From Paeniglutamicibacter sp. Y32M11 (GTDB lineage: Bacteria > Actinomycetota > Actinomycetes > Actinomycetales > Micrococcaceae), in assembly GCF_019285735.1 (NCBI RefSeq), contig NZ_CP079107.1, forward strand, positions 1,240,001 through 1,304,000: DNA of 64,000 bases, written 5' to 3'. Positions 53,021 through 62,987 of the stretch are shown here, one piece after another. Position numbers and translations under genes: made by a program. Every line of letters begins with the position of its first letter. The first letter of the stretch is position 1. The notes beneath the pieces are model-generated. The model did not search any database and was not told where the DNA came from. It worked only from the letters and a program-made list of their open reading frames with translations.

Positions 53021-54142
53021 GTGAATGAACGGCTAAATCGCCTGGCAAATTTGCCCCTGCGAGAGAATCTTCAAGGTCTTGCCCCATACGGCGCACCCCA
53101 AATTGACGTCCCCATCCAACTGAACGTCAACGAAAACACGCATCCCCTTCCCGCCGAGGTGCATCGCGCCATCGTCGAAGAGGTATCCGCCGCCGCCGTG
53201 GGCTTGAACCGCTATCCCGACCGGGAATTCACCGAATTACGCGAACGACTGGCCGCCTACCTTGGCCATGGACTGGCTGCCGAGAACGTGTGGGCGGCCA
53301 ACGGCTCCAACGAAGTGCTTCAGCAAATTCTGCAGGCATTCGGCGGCCCCGGCCGCTCGGTGATGGGATTCCCTCCCACCTACTCGATGTATCCGCTACT
53401 GGCCTCCGGGACCGACACGACCTACATCGCTGGCGTGCGCTCGGCGGACTACGGCCTTTCGGCACGGGATGCTGCCGAACAGGTGAAGGCGGCTGCACCG
53501 AACATCGTATTGTTGTGCTCACCGAACAACCCCACGGGAACGGCACTGGGTTTGGACGTGGTCGAGGCCGTATACGAGGCAGGCCGTGCCAGCAGCACCG
53601 TGGTGATTGTTGACGAGGCCTACGCCGAGTTCGCTCACACCGGTACGCCCTCCGCACTGTCCTTGCTGCCCGGACGCGAACGACTCATCGTCTCGCGCAC
53701 CATGTCCAAGGCCTTCGCCCTTGCCGGTGCCCGCATCGGCTACCTCGCAGCGGCACCGGAAATCTCCGATGCCATTCGCTTGGTTCGACTGCCGTACCAC
53801 CTCTCGGCTGTCACCCAGGCCACCGGCAACGCCGCGCTCAAGCACATCGATACCTTGCTGGCCAACGTTGAAGCCATCAAGGTGCAACGCGACCGCATCG
53901 TGTCCGAACTGACCCGCCTGGGCTTCACCCCGGCCTCAAGTGATTCAAACTTCGTCTTCTTTGGCGGAGTGAAGAACACCAAGGCCATCTGGGAAGGCCT
54001 GCTCGAAGCCGGTGTCATCATCCGTGACGTGGGCATCCCCGGGCACCTGCGCGTCACCGCCGGCACCGAGGCCGAAACCACGGCCTTCTTGGTACGCCTC
54101 GAGGAATTGTTAACACAGGGTGTAAACAACTCTCCAAGCTAA
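53021..54142 (+). CDS. hisC: Histidinol-phosphate aminotransferase
   Basis: A 373-residue PLP enzyme of histidine synthesis. The class II aminotransferase features are NVWAANGSNEVLQQI, SPNNPTGTALG and SRTMSKAFALAGARIG, where the Lys holds PLP. It starts with GTG. It opens the his block hisC-hisB-hisH-small ORF-hisA. Confidence 0.96.
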   Translation: MNERLNRLANLPLRENLQGLAPYGAPQIDVPIQLNVNENTHPLPAEVHRAIVEEVSAAAVGLNRYPDREFTELRERLAAYLGHGLAAENVWAANGSNEVLQQILQAFGGPGRSVMGFPPTYSMYPLLASGTDTTYIAGVRSADYGLSARDAAEQVKAAAPNIVLLCSPNNPTGTALGLDVVEAVYEAGRASSTVVIVDEAYAEFAHTGTPSALSLLPGRERLIVSRTMSKAFALAGARIGYLAAAPEISDAIRLVRLPYHLSAVTQATGNAALKHIDTLLANVEAIKVQRDRIVSELTRLGFTPASSDSNFVFFGGVKNTKAIWEGLLEAGVIIRDVGIPGHLRVTAGTEAETTAFLVRLEELLTQGVNNSPS

Positions 54143-54251
54143 ACTTGTGGCGGTTGGCATGGTCGGCCGGGTACGAAGATCGATTTCAGCCCGTCCACCT
54201 AGCAACCCGCCCCCACATCCTCCTCTCAACGCCTGATCCAAAGGAATGTGC

Positions 54252-54872
54252 ATGTCTGCCGAAAAACTCACGGGTCGTCGCGCTCGCCTCGAACGCAGCA
54301 CCAGCGAGTCATCCGTCCTCGTCGAAATCGATCTGGACGGCACTGGCCGCTCGGATATCAGCACCAGTGTCCCGTTCTATGACCACATGCTCACGGCCCT
54401 GGCCAAGCACTCGCTCATCGACATCACCGTGCGCGCCACGGGGGACACCCACATCGACGTCCACCACACCGTCGAGGACGTGGCCATCACCCTCGGTGAG
54501 GTGCTGCGCACCGCCTTGGGCAACAAGGCAGGCATTCGCCGCTTCGGCGAAGCCACCGTCCCGCTGGACGAAGCCCTGGCCAACGCCGTGGTTGATATCT
54601 CCGGCCGCCCCTACCTGGTCCACTCCGGGGAACCGGCAGGTCAGGAATACCACCTCATCGGTGGACACTTCACCGGATCGCTGACTCGACACGTTTTTGA
54701 GGCACTGACCCTGCACGCCCAAATCTGCGTGCACATGACAGTGATCGCCGGCCGCGACCCGCACCACATCGTTGAAGCGCAGTTCAAGGCGCTGGCACGC
54801 GCCCTGCGTCAAGCCGTCGAAATGGACCCGCGGATCGGCGACGCCATTCCCTCCACCAAGGGCGCGCTCTAA
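54252..54872 (+). CDS. hisB: Imidazoleglycerol-phosphate dehydratase
   Basis: A 206-residue monofunctional HisB. Metal-binding motifs [12 protein letters not shown] and the later [17 protein letters not shown] are intact, as is FYDHML. The start at 54252 follows AAGGA. hisH starts 1 nt after its stop. Confidence 0.97.
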   Translation: MSAEKLTGRRARLERSTSESSVLVEIDLDGTGRSDISTSVPFYDHMLTALAKHSLIDITVRATGDTHIDVHHTVEDVAITLGEVLRTALGNKAGIRRFGEATVPLDEALANAVVDISGRPYLVHSGEPAGQEYHLIGGHFTGSLTRHVFEALTLHAQICVHMTVIAGRDPHHIVEAQFKALARALRQAVEMDPRIGDAIPSTKGAL

Positions 54873-54873
54873 G

Positions 54874-55509
54874 ATGGCGGCCAAGACCGTCACCGTCCTA
54901 GACTACGGATCCGGCAACGTCCGCTCCGCTGTGCGCGCCCTGGAGGCAGCCGGTGCCGAGGTTAAACTCTCCGCCAAACCCGATGACATCCTGAACTGCG
55001 ACGGATTATTTGTGCCAGGTGTTGGCGCCTTTGCCGCGGTCATGCAGGCACTCAAAGACGTCGGCGCCATCCGCTGGATCGGTCGGCGCATCGCCGGCGG
55101 CCGCCCGGTGCTCGGCGTCTGCGTCGGACACCAGGTCTTCTTCGAAGAAGGCGTGGAGCACGGGATCCGCACCGAGGGCATCGGCGAATGGCCCGGTACC
55201 GTGGCGCTGCTCAAGGCCCCCGTCGTGCCGCACATGGGCTGGAACACACTCACCCCGCCGGCCGGCAGCAAGCTGTTCGCCGGCATCGAGGACGAACGTT
55301 TCTACTTCGTGCACTCCTACGCCGTGCAGGAATGGAACTTCGAGGTTGCCCAGCCCAAGATGATCCCACCACAGATCACCTGGGCCGAGCACGGCGGCCC
55401 GTTTATTGCCGCCGTGGAAAACGGTCCCCTGTGCGCCCTCCAATTCCACCCGGAGAAGTCCGGCGACGCCGGAGCCAAGCTCCTGCGCAACTGGCTGGAG
55501 ACCCTCTAA
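54874..55509 (+). CDS. hisH: Imidazole glycerol phosphate synthase, glutaminase subunit
   Basis: A 211-residue class I glutamine amidotransferase. The nucleophile is in [11 protein letters not shown], and the late [10 protein letters not shown] contains the catalytic His-Glu. It delivers ammonia to HisF, which is not in this window. The start lies directly after hisB. Confidence 0.96.
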   Translation: MAAKTVTVLDYGSGNVRSAVRALEAAGAEVKLSAKPDDILNCDGLFVPGVGAFAAVMQALKDVGAIRWIGRRIAGGRPVLGVCVGHQVFFEEGVEHGIRTEGIGEWPGTVALLKAPVVPHMGWNTLTPPAGSKLFAGIEDERFYFVHSYAVQEWNFEVAQPKMIPPQITWAEHGGPFIAAVENGPLCALQFHPEKSGDAGAKLLRNWLETL

Positions 55510-55513
55510 CACC

Positions 55514-55663
55514 ATGTGGTCAATTATTCTGATGGCCGCCGCCGGCCTCCTTGCCGGCGGCGCGCTCTCCCTGCGCCAACAACGAGCCCATCTGTCCTGG
55601 GTCATCACCGTCTGGGTGCTGGCCGGGCTCTCGCTCTTCGCCGCCTACCGGCTCACGCTCTAA
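55514..55663 (+). CDS. Small two-helix membrane protein in the his operon
   Basis: A 49-residue protein, almost entirely two hydrophobic helices joined by a short basic loop (RQQRAH). It starts 4 nt after the hisH stop and ends about 90 nt before hisA. Its in-frame position within the operon and codon use suggest it is real. The function is unknown. Confidence 0.6.
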   Translation: MWSIILMAAAGLLAGGALSLRQQRAHLSWVITVWVLAGLSLFAAYRLTL

Positions 55664-55755
55664 CCCCACGGAGCAACCGGTTCGCCGGTTAGCTGGCCAG
55701 CCGCTGTATCCCCAGCCGGATGCGGCCTCGTCCTAGAAACAACCAAGGAATGATC

Positions 55756-56505
55756 ATGACCGAGAACTCACAGCCCATCCTGGAATTGCTTCCCGCCGTC
55801 GACGTGGTGGACGGACAGGCAGTACGCCTGGTCCAGGGCGAGGCCGGATCCGAAACCGGATACGGCAACCCGCTCGACGCGGCCCTGGCTTGGCAGAATG
55901 CCGGAGCCGAATGGATCCACCTGGTCGACCTCGACGCGGCCTTCGACCGCGGCGACAACACCAAGATCCTGGGCCGCATCGCCAGCGAACTCAACATCAA
56001 GGTTGAACTCTCCGGCGGCATCCGTGACGATGCATCGCTGGAGCGCGCCCTGGAATTCGGTGCCACTCGTGTGAATCTGGGCACCGCCGCTTTGGAAAAT
56101 CCGCAGTGGACGGCCCGCGCCATCGCCCGGCACGGAGATAAAATCGCCGTCGGACTAGACGTACGTGGCACCACCCTCTCGGGTCGCGGCTGGACCAAGG
56201 AAGGCGGGGACATCTGGGAGGTCCTGGCCCGCCTGGAAGACGCCGGATGCGCCCGCTACGTCGTCACCGATGTCACCAAGGACGGAACGCTGCGCGGTCC
56301 CAACGTGGAACTGCTGGCCCAGATGTGCGAGCGCACCTCCAAGCCGGTCGTCGCCTCCGGCGGCATCTCCAGCCTCGAGGATCTTCGAGTTCTGCGCGAA
56401 CTAGTCCCCAACGGCGTCGAAGGTGCCATCGTGGGCAAGGCCCTTTACGCAGGAAAGTTCACCATGGCCGAGGCCTTGGACGTCGCAGGTCGCCGCTCGG
56501 TTTAA
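55756..56505 (+). CDS. hisA: HisA/PriA phosphoribosyl isomerase
   Basis: A 249-residue (beta-alpha)8 isomerase. The phosphate-binding [13 protein letters not shown] and GGISSLEDL loops, and [19 protein letters not shown], are typical. In actinobacteria this enzyme (PriA) often serves both histidine and tryptophan pathways. The start at 55756 has AAGGA 6 nt upstream. Confidence 0.95.
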   Translation: MTENSQPILELLPAVDVVDGQAVRLVQGEAGSETGYGNPLDAALAWQNAGAEWIHLVDLDAAFDRGDNTKILGRIASELNIKVELSGGIRDDASLERALEFGATRVNLGTAALENPQWTARAIARHGDKIAVGLDVRGTTLSGRGWTKEGGDIWEVLARLEDAGCARYVVTDVTKDGTLRGPNVELLAQMCERTSKPVVASGGISSLEDLRVLRELVPNGVEGAIVGKALYAGKFTMAEALDVAGRRSV

Positions 56506-56641
56506 CACCAGCAGCAAGCGAGTTTCGCCACACCTCCCGGGGGAGCTCCGCAGGAGCCCTCGGCGTGGTTGGCGGGTTACGGGGCCGGAGGCGCACTTGG
56601 TGCCGTCCGGCCCCGCACCGCGTGCAAGATAGCATGTGGAT

Positions 56642-57556
56642 ATGAGCTCGCATCCTCCTTCTTCCCCACCATCATCCGGCGCCGAACGGCACCTGCCCGG
56701 ACACATCGCCGCGGCCCTGCAACGGGCCGGTGGACCGCTGGACTCTGCGGGTCAAAGCTGGGATGGACGCGACCTCAGCGGTGAAGGCAACCCGCTGCAC
56801 AATTTTGATAACGACACCGGTCTGATCGACGAGCGGCTTCACACGGCTCTGAGCGAGCTGGTCGCGGGTACCGGTAGCGAGGCGAAGGTTCATACCGCAC
56901 TGGCCCAGGCACGGGTCTACATCGCCGTCGTGGCGCAATTGGCCGAGGGTGGTCTGGGGGAGCATGGCTTCACCGAAGACAAAGAGGCCGACATGGCCCT
57001 GATCACGCTCAACGCTCCGGATGGCCGCAAGGCACTGCCGGTCTTCAGCAGCGTAGCGACCCTCCAAGCGTGGCACACCGAGGCCCGCCCGGTCGCCGTG
57101 TACGCACCACGGGCAGCCCTCTCCGCCGTCAGCGAGGACGCCGCGCTCCTGGTCCTTGATCCGGGAGCCGACTTCACCTTTGTTTTGCGCCGCCCTGGCA
57201 TGTGGGCCCTGGCCCAACAGCAAGAATGGATCCCCAGCTACCTCCAAGAGGAGCTGGCCACCATCGTGGCAACCCAGGTGAGTGACGAACCTGACCTGGC
57301 GAGCATCAAGATAGCGCCGGGTCGCGGAGTGGGAACCCGAACTGCCGCAGGGGCCAGCGTTCCCGGTGGGGGACCGGGTCCGGAACTGCGTCTGGAATTT
57401 GGCTTCCGTCCCGGTACCGATGAGGCCACGGCTCGTGCCTGTGTTGGACGTGTTCACTCGCGGCTGGCCGCTATTGCGCGGTTTGCCGAAAACGTTGATT
57501 CGCTGGAAGTTACCATGGCAGCCGGTGCCGCACCCGAGAGTGATTCCCGGGCATGA
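56642..57556 (+). CDS. SseB-family protein
   Basis: A 304-residue protein with an SseB N-terminal domain (ALPVFSSVATLQAWH...ARPVAVYAPRAAL) and a second, divergent C-terminal domain. SseB-like proteins have no established enzymatic role. An ATG at 56642 or GTG at 56636 can start it. Its stop overlaps the MFS gene (ATGA). Confidence 0.87.
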   Translation: MSSHPPSSPPSSGAERHLPGHIAAALQRAGGPLDSAGQSWDGRDLSGEGNPLHNFDNDTGLIDERLHTALSELVAGTGSEAKVHTALAQARVYIAVVAQLAEGGLGEHGFTEDKEADMALITLNAPDGRKALPVFSSVATLQAWHTEARPVAVYAPRAALSAVSEDAALLVLDPGADFTFVLRRPGMWALAQQQEWIPSYLQEELATIVATQVSDEPDLASIKIAPGRGVGTRTAAGASVPGGGPGPELRLEFGFRPGTDEATARACVGRVHSRLAAIARFAENVDSLEVTMAAGAAPESDSRA

Positions 57557-58896
57557 AATTTGGACGTTATGGGCAGCTGCTGCGGCAACCGGGCATCACG
57601 CCGCTCCTGCTGATTGGCATGGTGGCCAGGCTGCCGCACGCCTCCGTTGGCATGCTCTTACTGCTGCACCTGGTCAATGAGCTGGATCAGGATTGGGGCT
57701 CGGCAGGCTTAGTGGTGGCCATCATGACCATTGGCATCGCCCTAGGTGCCCCGTGGCGCGGTCACGTCGTTGACCTCTACGGATTACGCCGGGCACTGAT
57801 TCCATCCATCATTGTTGAGGCGGTGGTGTGGAGCATTGTTCCGCACGTTTCCTTCTACTGGATTATGCCCTTGGTGTTCGTCGCGGGGATGTTCTCACTG
57901 CCGGTATTCTCCGTGGTGCGCACGGCACTGGGCGTGATGACCACCGGGGATACCCGACGTTCGGCGTTCGCCCTGGATGCGATGAGCACCGAATTAGTCT
58001 TCATCGTCGGCCCTGCCTCCGCGGGCATCGTGGCCACCTCGCTGAATACCACCGTGGGGATGAGTGGCGTGGCCATCGCCGCGTCGCTGAGCGGTCTGTG
58101 CCTGATGTTGTTGAACCCGCCGACTCGCTCCGGGCAACCCGGAGCCGTGGCGACCAGGGCCAACCCGCACGAGGAACGTCTGGGTGCCGAGGCCTCGCTG
58201 ATCGCCGCCGGCCCCGGTGGTCTCGCGGACGTTGAAGGTGAACTGATTTTGGCCGGTGGTAAGTCCAGGCGTGCGCGGGTCGCGGCACGGGGTCGGGACT
58301 TCCGCCACAAATTCGGCTGGGTCAGTGCCTCGGTGGTCGCGGTATTCATCGCCGCAGCCGGGGCGGGTCTTGTCCTCTCCGGTACCGAGGTGGGCATCAT
58401 TGCGCTGCTGGAACAAGAACACAGTGAAGGCCAACTGGGCATCGTCTTTTTGCTCTGGTGTGGCGCGTCGCTGATCGGCGGTCTGATCTACGGCAGCATG
58501 CAACGACGCATCTCACCCATTATCTTGTTGCTGGCCATGGCGCTACTGACGGTGCCCATGGCCTTTGCCAGCAACACCATTTCACTGGCGTTGCTCTCGG
58601 TACTGCCCGGACTGCTCTGTGCTCCGGTGCTCTCTGCGGCCTCCGAATGGCTGACGGATTTGGTGGCGGAGAAGCGCCGTGGCGAGGCCATGGGTTGGTA
58701 TGGCTCGGCACTGACCAGCGGAACGGCCCTTGGATCTCCGATCACCGGTGCCACGGTGGATGGATTCGGGGCCGGCGCAGGATTCCTGGTGGTCGGGATT
58801 TTGGGTGGCTTTATTTGTGTCGTGGCCCTGATCGCCCAGCAATTGCGGAGGCATCGCGCGCGGTCTCATTCACGCACGCTGATTCTCGGCGACTAA
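57553..58896 (+). CDS. MFS transporter
   Basis: A 447-residue transporter with about twelve hydrophobic helices and a long central cytoplasmic loop (residues about 185-260). Family motifs are weak, such as GAPWRGHVVDLYGLRRAL after helix 2. It is coupled to the SseB-like gene. The substrate is unknown. Confidence 0.88.
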   Translation: MKFGRYGQLLRQPGITPLLLIGMVARLPHASVGMLLLLHLVNELDQDWGSAGLVVAIMTIGIALGAPWRGHVVDLYGLRRALIPSIIVEAVVWSIVPHVSFYWIMPLVFVAGMFSLPVFSVVRTALGVMTTGDTRRSAFALDAMSTELVFIVGPASAGIVATSLNTTVGMSGVAIAASLSGLCLMLLNPPTRSGQPGAVATRANPHEERLGAEASLIAAGPGGLADVEGELILAGGKSRRARVAARGRDFRHKFGWVSASVVAVFIAAAGAGLVLSGTEVGIIALLEQEHSEGQLGIVFLLWCGASLIGGLIYGSMQRRISPIILLLAMALLTVPMAFASNTISLALLSVLPGLLCAPVLSAASEWLTDLVAEKRRGEAMGWYGSALTSGTALGSPITGATVDGFGAGAGFLVVGILGGFICVVALIAQQLRRHRARSHSRTLILGD

Positions 58897-58929
58897 TACG
58901 TCAACCCGGCTCCGGTCGGGCAAACAAGA

Positions 58930-58956
58930 GGGCCCGGTTCAATAAGAACCGGGCCC
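58930..58956 (+). terminator. Terminator after the MFS gene
   Basis: A perfect 11-bp stem GGGCCCGGTTC/GAACCGGGCCC with an AATAA loop, about 35 nt after the stop. Sequence after it is moderately T-rich. Confidence 0.8.
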
Positions 58957-59050
58957 GCTTGGCGTTTTGTGGTCTGTGAGGCGGGTTTGTGCTTAACCTC
59001 TCAGGGGTACTTCAGGTGTTGCTGCGGTGTGGTGGAAATAGTTGGTGCGC

Positions 59051-59416
59051 TTAGTTCACTGGGCCGGTGAGCTTTTCGCCCGGGCCCTTGCCTGGCTCGT
59101 CCGGGAAGGCCGATGCTTCACGGAAGGCCAGCTGCAGTGAACGCAGTCCGTCGCGCAACGGACCTGCGTGCTGCGAGCCGATTTCCGGGGCAGCGGAGGT
59201 AACTAGGCCGGCCAAGGCAATAATAAGCTTGCGGGCTTCGTCGAGGTCTTTCAGTTCCTCGGCGTCGTCGCCCGCGGCCAGACCGCACTTGACGGCAGCG
59301 GCGCTCATCAGGTGAACGGCGGCGGTGGTGATGATTTCAACGGCAGCCACTTCGGCGATGTCGCGAATCTCGTTCTCGGCGTTAGTGGAGACCGGATTGG
59401 TTTCAGGAGTACTCAT
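59051..59416 (-). CDS. DUF1844 family protein
   Basis: A 121-residue helical protein. The core AEVAAVEIITTAAVHLMSAAAVKCGLA is the DUF1844 signature; its function is unknown. It is often encoded next to infC in actinobacteria. The start at 59416 (MSTPETN) was preferred over an upstream frame extension. Confidence 0.88.
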   Translation of the reverse strand: MSTPETNPVSTNAENEIRDIAEVAAVEIITTAAVHLMSAAAVKCGLAAGDDAEELKDLDEARKLIIALAGLVTSAAPEIGSQHAGPLRDGLRSLQLAFREASAFPDEPGKGPGEKLTGPVN

Positions 59417-59693
59417 ACTGCTAAGCTTTCCATAGACCGACTGAATCTTTGTATTTGGATGCACCATCTTACCGATGGATGTGACCAGAGAGTCATGGAT
59501 TCAGTACGCAAGTGGAGGCCACCTCCCACCCGCAGCAGCCAATCTTAGGCGGCCGGGTAAGTTCGGTGTTGATCATTCCCACGGGAATTGATTGGCTGGA
59601 TGAATTTTCATCGATCGAATCTGGGGCCCCCGCCTGCACCTGCAGCCGAGGGCCTTTCCTTTTGCTGGGGTGGCCTGAAACTACGAACTACTC

Positions 59694-59707
59694 AGGAGCA
59701 ACACATC
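59694..59707 (+). promoter_or_regulatory. Ribosome binding site and AUC start of infC
   Basis: AGGAG (59694-59698) is followed after 6 nt by ATC (59705-59707), which begins [16 protein letters not shown], the usual IF3 N-terminus. No ATG, GTG or TTG is suitably placed. infC with an AUU/AUC start is known from other bacteria and allows autoregulation by IF3. Confidence 0.85.
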
Positions 59708-60712
59708 AGCGATCCACGCATTAATGATCGAATCCGCGTCCCAGAGGTGCGGCTTGTCGGCCCTGCCGGTGAACAGGTTGGCATTGTCCGTATTGAGGAT
59801 GCACTTCGTCTTGCCGTCGAGTCCGACCTTGATCTCGTGGAGGTGGCGCCCACCGCGAAACCTCCCGTGTGCAAACTGATGGACTTCGGAAAGTACAAGT
59901 ACGAGGCCGCCGTCAAGGCACGCGAAACTCGCAAGAACCAGACGAACACCATTCTGAAGGAAATTCGTTTCCGACTGAAGATCGATACGCACGACTACGA
60001 AACCAAGGTCGGACACGCACTGCGCTTCCTCGGAGCCGGTGACAAGGTCAAGGCCATGATCCAGTTCCGCGGTCGTGAGCAGCAGCGTCCGGAAATGGGT
60101 ATTCGTTTGCTCAACAAGTTTGCCGAGGCAGTAGCCGAGGTCGGACTTATTGAGTCGTCTCCCCGCATCGATGGCCGCAACATGGTCATGGTCGTTGGAC
60201 CGCTGAAGAACAAGGCAGAAGCTAAGGCCGAAGCCCGTCGTTTGGAACAGCGCGATGCCGATAAGGCCAAGGCAGCTAACCCCAAGGCAAAGATGGATAC
60301 CTCGGAGCCTCAGGGCGACATTGGTGGATCCGTTGCCGATGTCATCGAATCCGACATCATGGAAAAGCTGGCCAAGGTACGTGCGGAAGCAGCAGCCGAA
60401 GAGGCAGCCGCCAAGCTTGCACCCAAGGTCGCACCGGTTCGGAGCGCCCCTGTGGCGTCGAAGGCCCCTGCGAAGTCGGCTCCGGCCCGCGAAGGCTCCA
60501 GCCGCCCGGCAGCCGCAAAGGCTCCGGTACGTACGGCAGCTAGCCGTCCGGCAGCAGCAGCTGCGGCCCCACGGCCGGTAGTTGCAGCCAAGCCGGCCGT
60601 AGCTCCCAAGCCAATGGCGATTCCCAAGCCAATGGCAATGCCACCAAAGCCTGCGGGCAAGCCGGGTCCCAAGCCCGCAACCCGCGCCGCCAAGCCGGGA
60701 ACGTCCAAGTAA
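59705..60712 (+). CDS. infC: Translation initiation factor IF-3
   Basis: A 335-residue IF3 that binds the 30S subunit and proofreads initiator tRNA. The N-domain begins with [15 protein letters not shown], the linker has [11 protein letters not shown], and the C-domain has [19 protein letters not shown] and MVVGPLKN. After about residue 190 comes a Lys/Ala/Pro-rich tail of some 145 residues, absent from E. coli IF3 (~180 aa). It is the first gene of infC-rpmI-rplT and has a rare AUC start. Confidence 0.95.
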   Translation: MSDPRINDRIRVPEVRLVGPAGEQVGIVRIEDALRLAVESDLDLVEVAPTAKPPVCKLMDFGKYKYEAAVKARETRKNQTNTILKEIRFRLKIDTHDYETKVGHALRFLGAGDKVKAMIQFRGREQQRPEMGIRLLNKFAEAVAEVGLIESSPRIDGRNMVMVVGPLKNKAEAKAEARRLEQRDADKAKAANPKAKMDTSEPQGDIGGSVADVIESDIMEKLAKVRAEAAAEEAAAKLAPKVAPVRSAPVASKAPAKSAPAREGSSRPAAAKAPVRTAASRPAAAAAAPRPVVAAKPAVAPKPMAIPKPMAMPPKPAGKPGPKPATRAAKPGTSK

Positions 60713-60837
60713 GGACGCCTCCGCGCAGGGCACGCTCGTAAGAGCAACACCAGAACCACGGATTTCCCGCAAACGCGAGAATTCGCAAGATCCCCGGCCC
60801 GACAGGTCCCCGGGAGTAAGTAAGGAGAACGGCGGAT

Positions 60838-61032
60838 ATGCCGAAGTTCAAGACCCACAGTGGCGCCAAGAAGCGCTTCAAGCTCACCGGTAGCGGCAAG
60901 CTCGTGCGCCAGCAGGCTAACCGCCGCCACTACCTGGAGCACAAGTCTTCACGACTTACCCGTCGCCTGGCTTCTGACCAGTTGGTCGCCAAGGCGGACG
61001 TAAAGACCATCAAGCGGATGCTCGGTATCTAA
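60838..61032 (+). CDS. rpmI: 50S ribosomal protein L35
   Basis: A 64-residue basic protein with the L35 signature ([19 protein letters not shown]) and a normal length. It lies between infC and rplT in the standard operon. Confidence 0.98.
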   Translation: MPKFKTHSGAKKRFKLTGSGKLVRQQANRRHYLEHKSSRLTRRLASDQLVAKADVKTIKRMLGI

Positions 61033-61137
61033 CTCAGTCCGTCTGGGGAACCCAGTACCGGGTTCTCGACCACATAAAGATTTTTCGTTCGTCCGCTTGG
61101 ATGCGGTACGACGAGACAGAAACAAAGGAGTACACAC

Positions 61138-61818
61138 GTGGCACGTGTGAAGCGGGCGGTCAACGCCCATAAGAAGCGTCGCGTCATTCTTGAACGCGCA
61201 AAGGGTTACCGCGGACAGCGTTCGCGCCTGTACAAGAAGGCGAAGGAGCAGCTGCTCCACTCGTTCGTGTACAGCTACGGCGACCGTCGCAAGCGTAAGG
61301 GCAACTTCCGTCGCCTGTGGATCCAGCGCATCAACGCTGCATCCCGCGCCAACGGCATGACCTACAACCGCTTGATCCAGGGCCTGAAGGCTGCTGCGGT
61401 TGAGGTTGACCGTCGTATGCTCGCCGAGCTGGCTGTCTCGGATGCCAAGGCATTCGCAGTACTGGTAGAGGTTGCCAAGAGCGCCCTTCCGGCAGACGTC
61501 AACGCTCCGGCAGCTGCTGCCGAGGCTCCGGTTGCTCCGGCCGCCAAGAAGGCTCCGGCCAAGAAGGCTGCAAAGGCTGCCGCTCCGGCCGCCGAGAAGG
61601 CTGAAGTTGAAGGTGCCGTCAAGGCCGTCGAAGGCGAAGCTGCTCCGGAAGGCTTTGTCATCAAGGGCAACGCCCAGTCGAACAAGTACCACGTACCGGG
61701 CTCGACCTGGTACGACCAGACCGACGCCGAATACTGGTTCAACTCTGTTGAAGCAGCCAAGGCAGCCGGCTTCGAGCCTGCAGGTGGCGAATCCCGCCAG
61801 CAGATCAAAGATGCCTAG
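61138..61818 (+). CDS. rplT: 50S ribosomal protein L20 with a C-terminal extra domain
   Basis: Residues 1-117 are a standard L20 ([13 protein letters not shown] at the start, [13 protein letters not shown] in the middle), an early assembly protein binding 23S rRNA. Residues 118-170 are an Ala/Lys/Pro linker. Residues 171-217 form a small extra domain ([17 protein letters not shown], then [14 protein letters not shown]) resembling the so-called sunset domain of actinobacterial proteins. L20 usually has about 115-130 residues. It starts with GTG. Confidence 0.95.
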   Translation: MARVKRAVNAHKKRRVILERAKGYRGQRSRLYKKAKEQLLHSFVYSYGDRRKRKGNFRRLWIQRINAASRANGMTYNRLIQGLKAAAVEVDRRMLAELAVSDAKAFAVLVEVAKSALPADVNAPAAAAEAPVAPAAKKAPAKKAAKAAAPAAEKAEVEGAVKAVEGEAAPEGFVIKGNAQSNKYHVPGSTWYDQTDAEYWFNSVEAAKAAGFEPAGGESRQQIKDA

Positions 61819-61840
61819 TCTTTGAGCTCATAAAGCTTTA

Positions 61841-61880
61841 GACAAAGGGACGGAATCGCTTGCGATTCCGTCCCTTTGTC
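61841..61880 (+). terminator. Terminator after rplT
   Basis: A perfect 19-bp stem (61841-61859 with 61862-61880), with sequence ending CCCTTTGTC. It separates the ribosomal operon from the methyltransferase gene. Confidence 0.9.
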
Positions 61881-61903
61881 ATCTCCCCGGTAAAGTCGTA
61901 GTT

Positions 61904-62812
61904 ATGAACCGCCCTGGATACTACGACGAACCCATGAATAACCTCGGTGCCGAACGCGTGCGTGAAGTTTCGCGCCTGGCCACAAAGAGTGGACGTGCCC
62001 ACAGCGGCGAGTTCCTGGCCGAAGGCCCGCAGGCCGTGCGCGAGGCACTGCGCCAGCACCTCGAGAACGCCGAGAACAACCGCGACGCGGTAGTGAACAC
62101 CATTTATGCCACCGACGATTGCCTCGATCGGTACCCCGAATTTGAAGAAATGGCTGCCAAGGCCAAGGGCGTACGCAGCCGCGTCGTCAGCCCCGAGGTC
62201 CTGGCCGGCATGGCCGATACCGTGACCCCACAGGGCATCGTGGCAGTCTGCCGAATCCCCGAAATCAGCCTCCAGGACGTTGTTGCGGCCAAACCGCGCC
62301 TCGTCGCGGTGCTGTGCCGCGTCCAGGATCCGGGAAATGCCGGAACCATTCTGCGTGCGGCCGATGCCGCAGGTGCCGACGCGTTTATCCTCACCGGCGG
62401 CAGCGTGGATATCTATAACCCCAAGGCCGTCCGCTCCACCGTTGGGTCCCTCTTCCACTTGCCGATCGTCACCAACGTCTCCCTCGAGGAAACCGTGGAG
62501 GCCTTCAAAAACGCCGGAAGCACCGTTTTGGCAGCCGACGGTTACGGAGCAACCAATCTCGATACGCTTCTTGACGCCACCGCCGCGCGACGCGCTGATC
62601 TCGAGACTCCCGATGCACCGGATATGCCGGTTCTGGAGAACCCCACCGTCTGGCTCTTCGGTAATGAAGGTGCGGGACTCAACGAAGCGGAACTTGCCAG
62701 GGCCGATCACCGCGTCGCCGTGCCGCTGTATGGTGTTGCCGAGTCGCTGAACGTTGGAACGGCCGCGGCCGTGTGCATGTACGCCTCGGCGCGGGCACAG
62801 CGCACCAGCTAA
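61904..62812 (+). CDS. TrmH/SpoU-family RNA 2'-O-methyltransferase
   Basis: A 302-residue SPOUT methyltransferase. An N-terminal substrate-binding region (EFLAEGPQAVREAL) is followed by the knotted domain with QDPGNAGTILRAADAAGADA, LFGNEGAGLNEAEL and the C-terminal VAVPLYGVAESLNVGTAAAV. The target is probably 23S rRNA, but it cannot be fixed from sequence. Confidence 0.94.
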   Translation: MNRPGYYDEPMNNLGAERVREVSRLATKSGRAHSGEFLAEGPQAVREALRQHLENAENNRDAVVNTIYATDDCLDRYPEFEEMAAKAKGVRSRVVSPEVLAGMADTVTPQGIVAVCRIPEISLQDVVAAKPRLVAVLCRVQDPGNAGTILRAADAAGADAFILTGGSVDIYNPKAVRSTVGSLFHLPIVTNVSLEETVEAFKNAGSTVLAADGYGATNLDTLLDATAARRADLETPDAPDMPVLENPTVWLFGNEGAGLNEAELARADHRVAVPLYGVAESLNVGTAAAVCMYASARAQRTS

Positions 62813-62890
62813 CCTCGCCCGGAGCCCTATCAGAGTGAGAACACGTCCTCGCTGCCTACCCCCGCGGAACAATAATTGCTCCAGCTCTTT

Positions 62891-62932
62891 GTGCTGTTAG
62901 GGACCTCGCACCCACGCGGTCCCTAACAGCAC
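62891..62932 (+). terminator. Hairpin after the TrmH-family gene
   Basis: A perfect 15-bp stem GTGCTGTTAGGGACC/GGTCCCTAACAGCAC with a 12-nt loop, about 80 nt after the stop and 56 nt before the CDF gene. Confidence 0.8.
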
Positions 62933-62987
62933 GGCGAGAAGCGTGCTTGACTGGACGGACCATCCCCGAAGGAAAGTTGGTGCGGAC

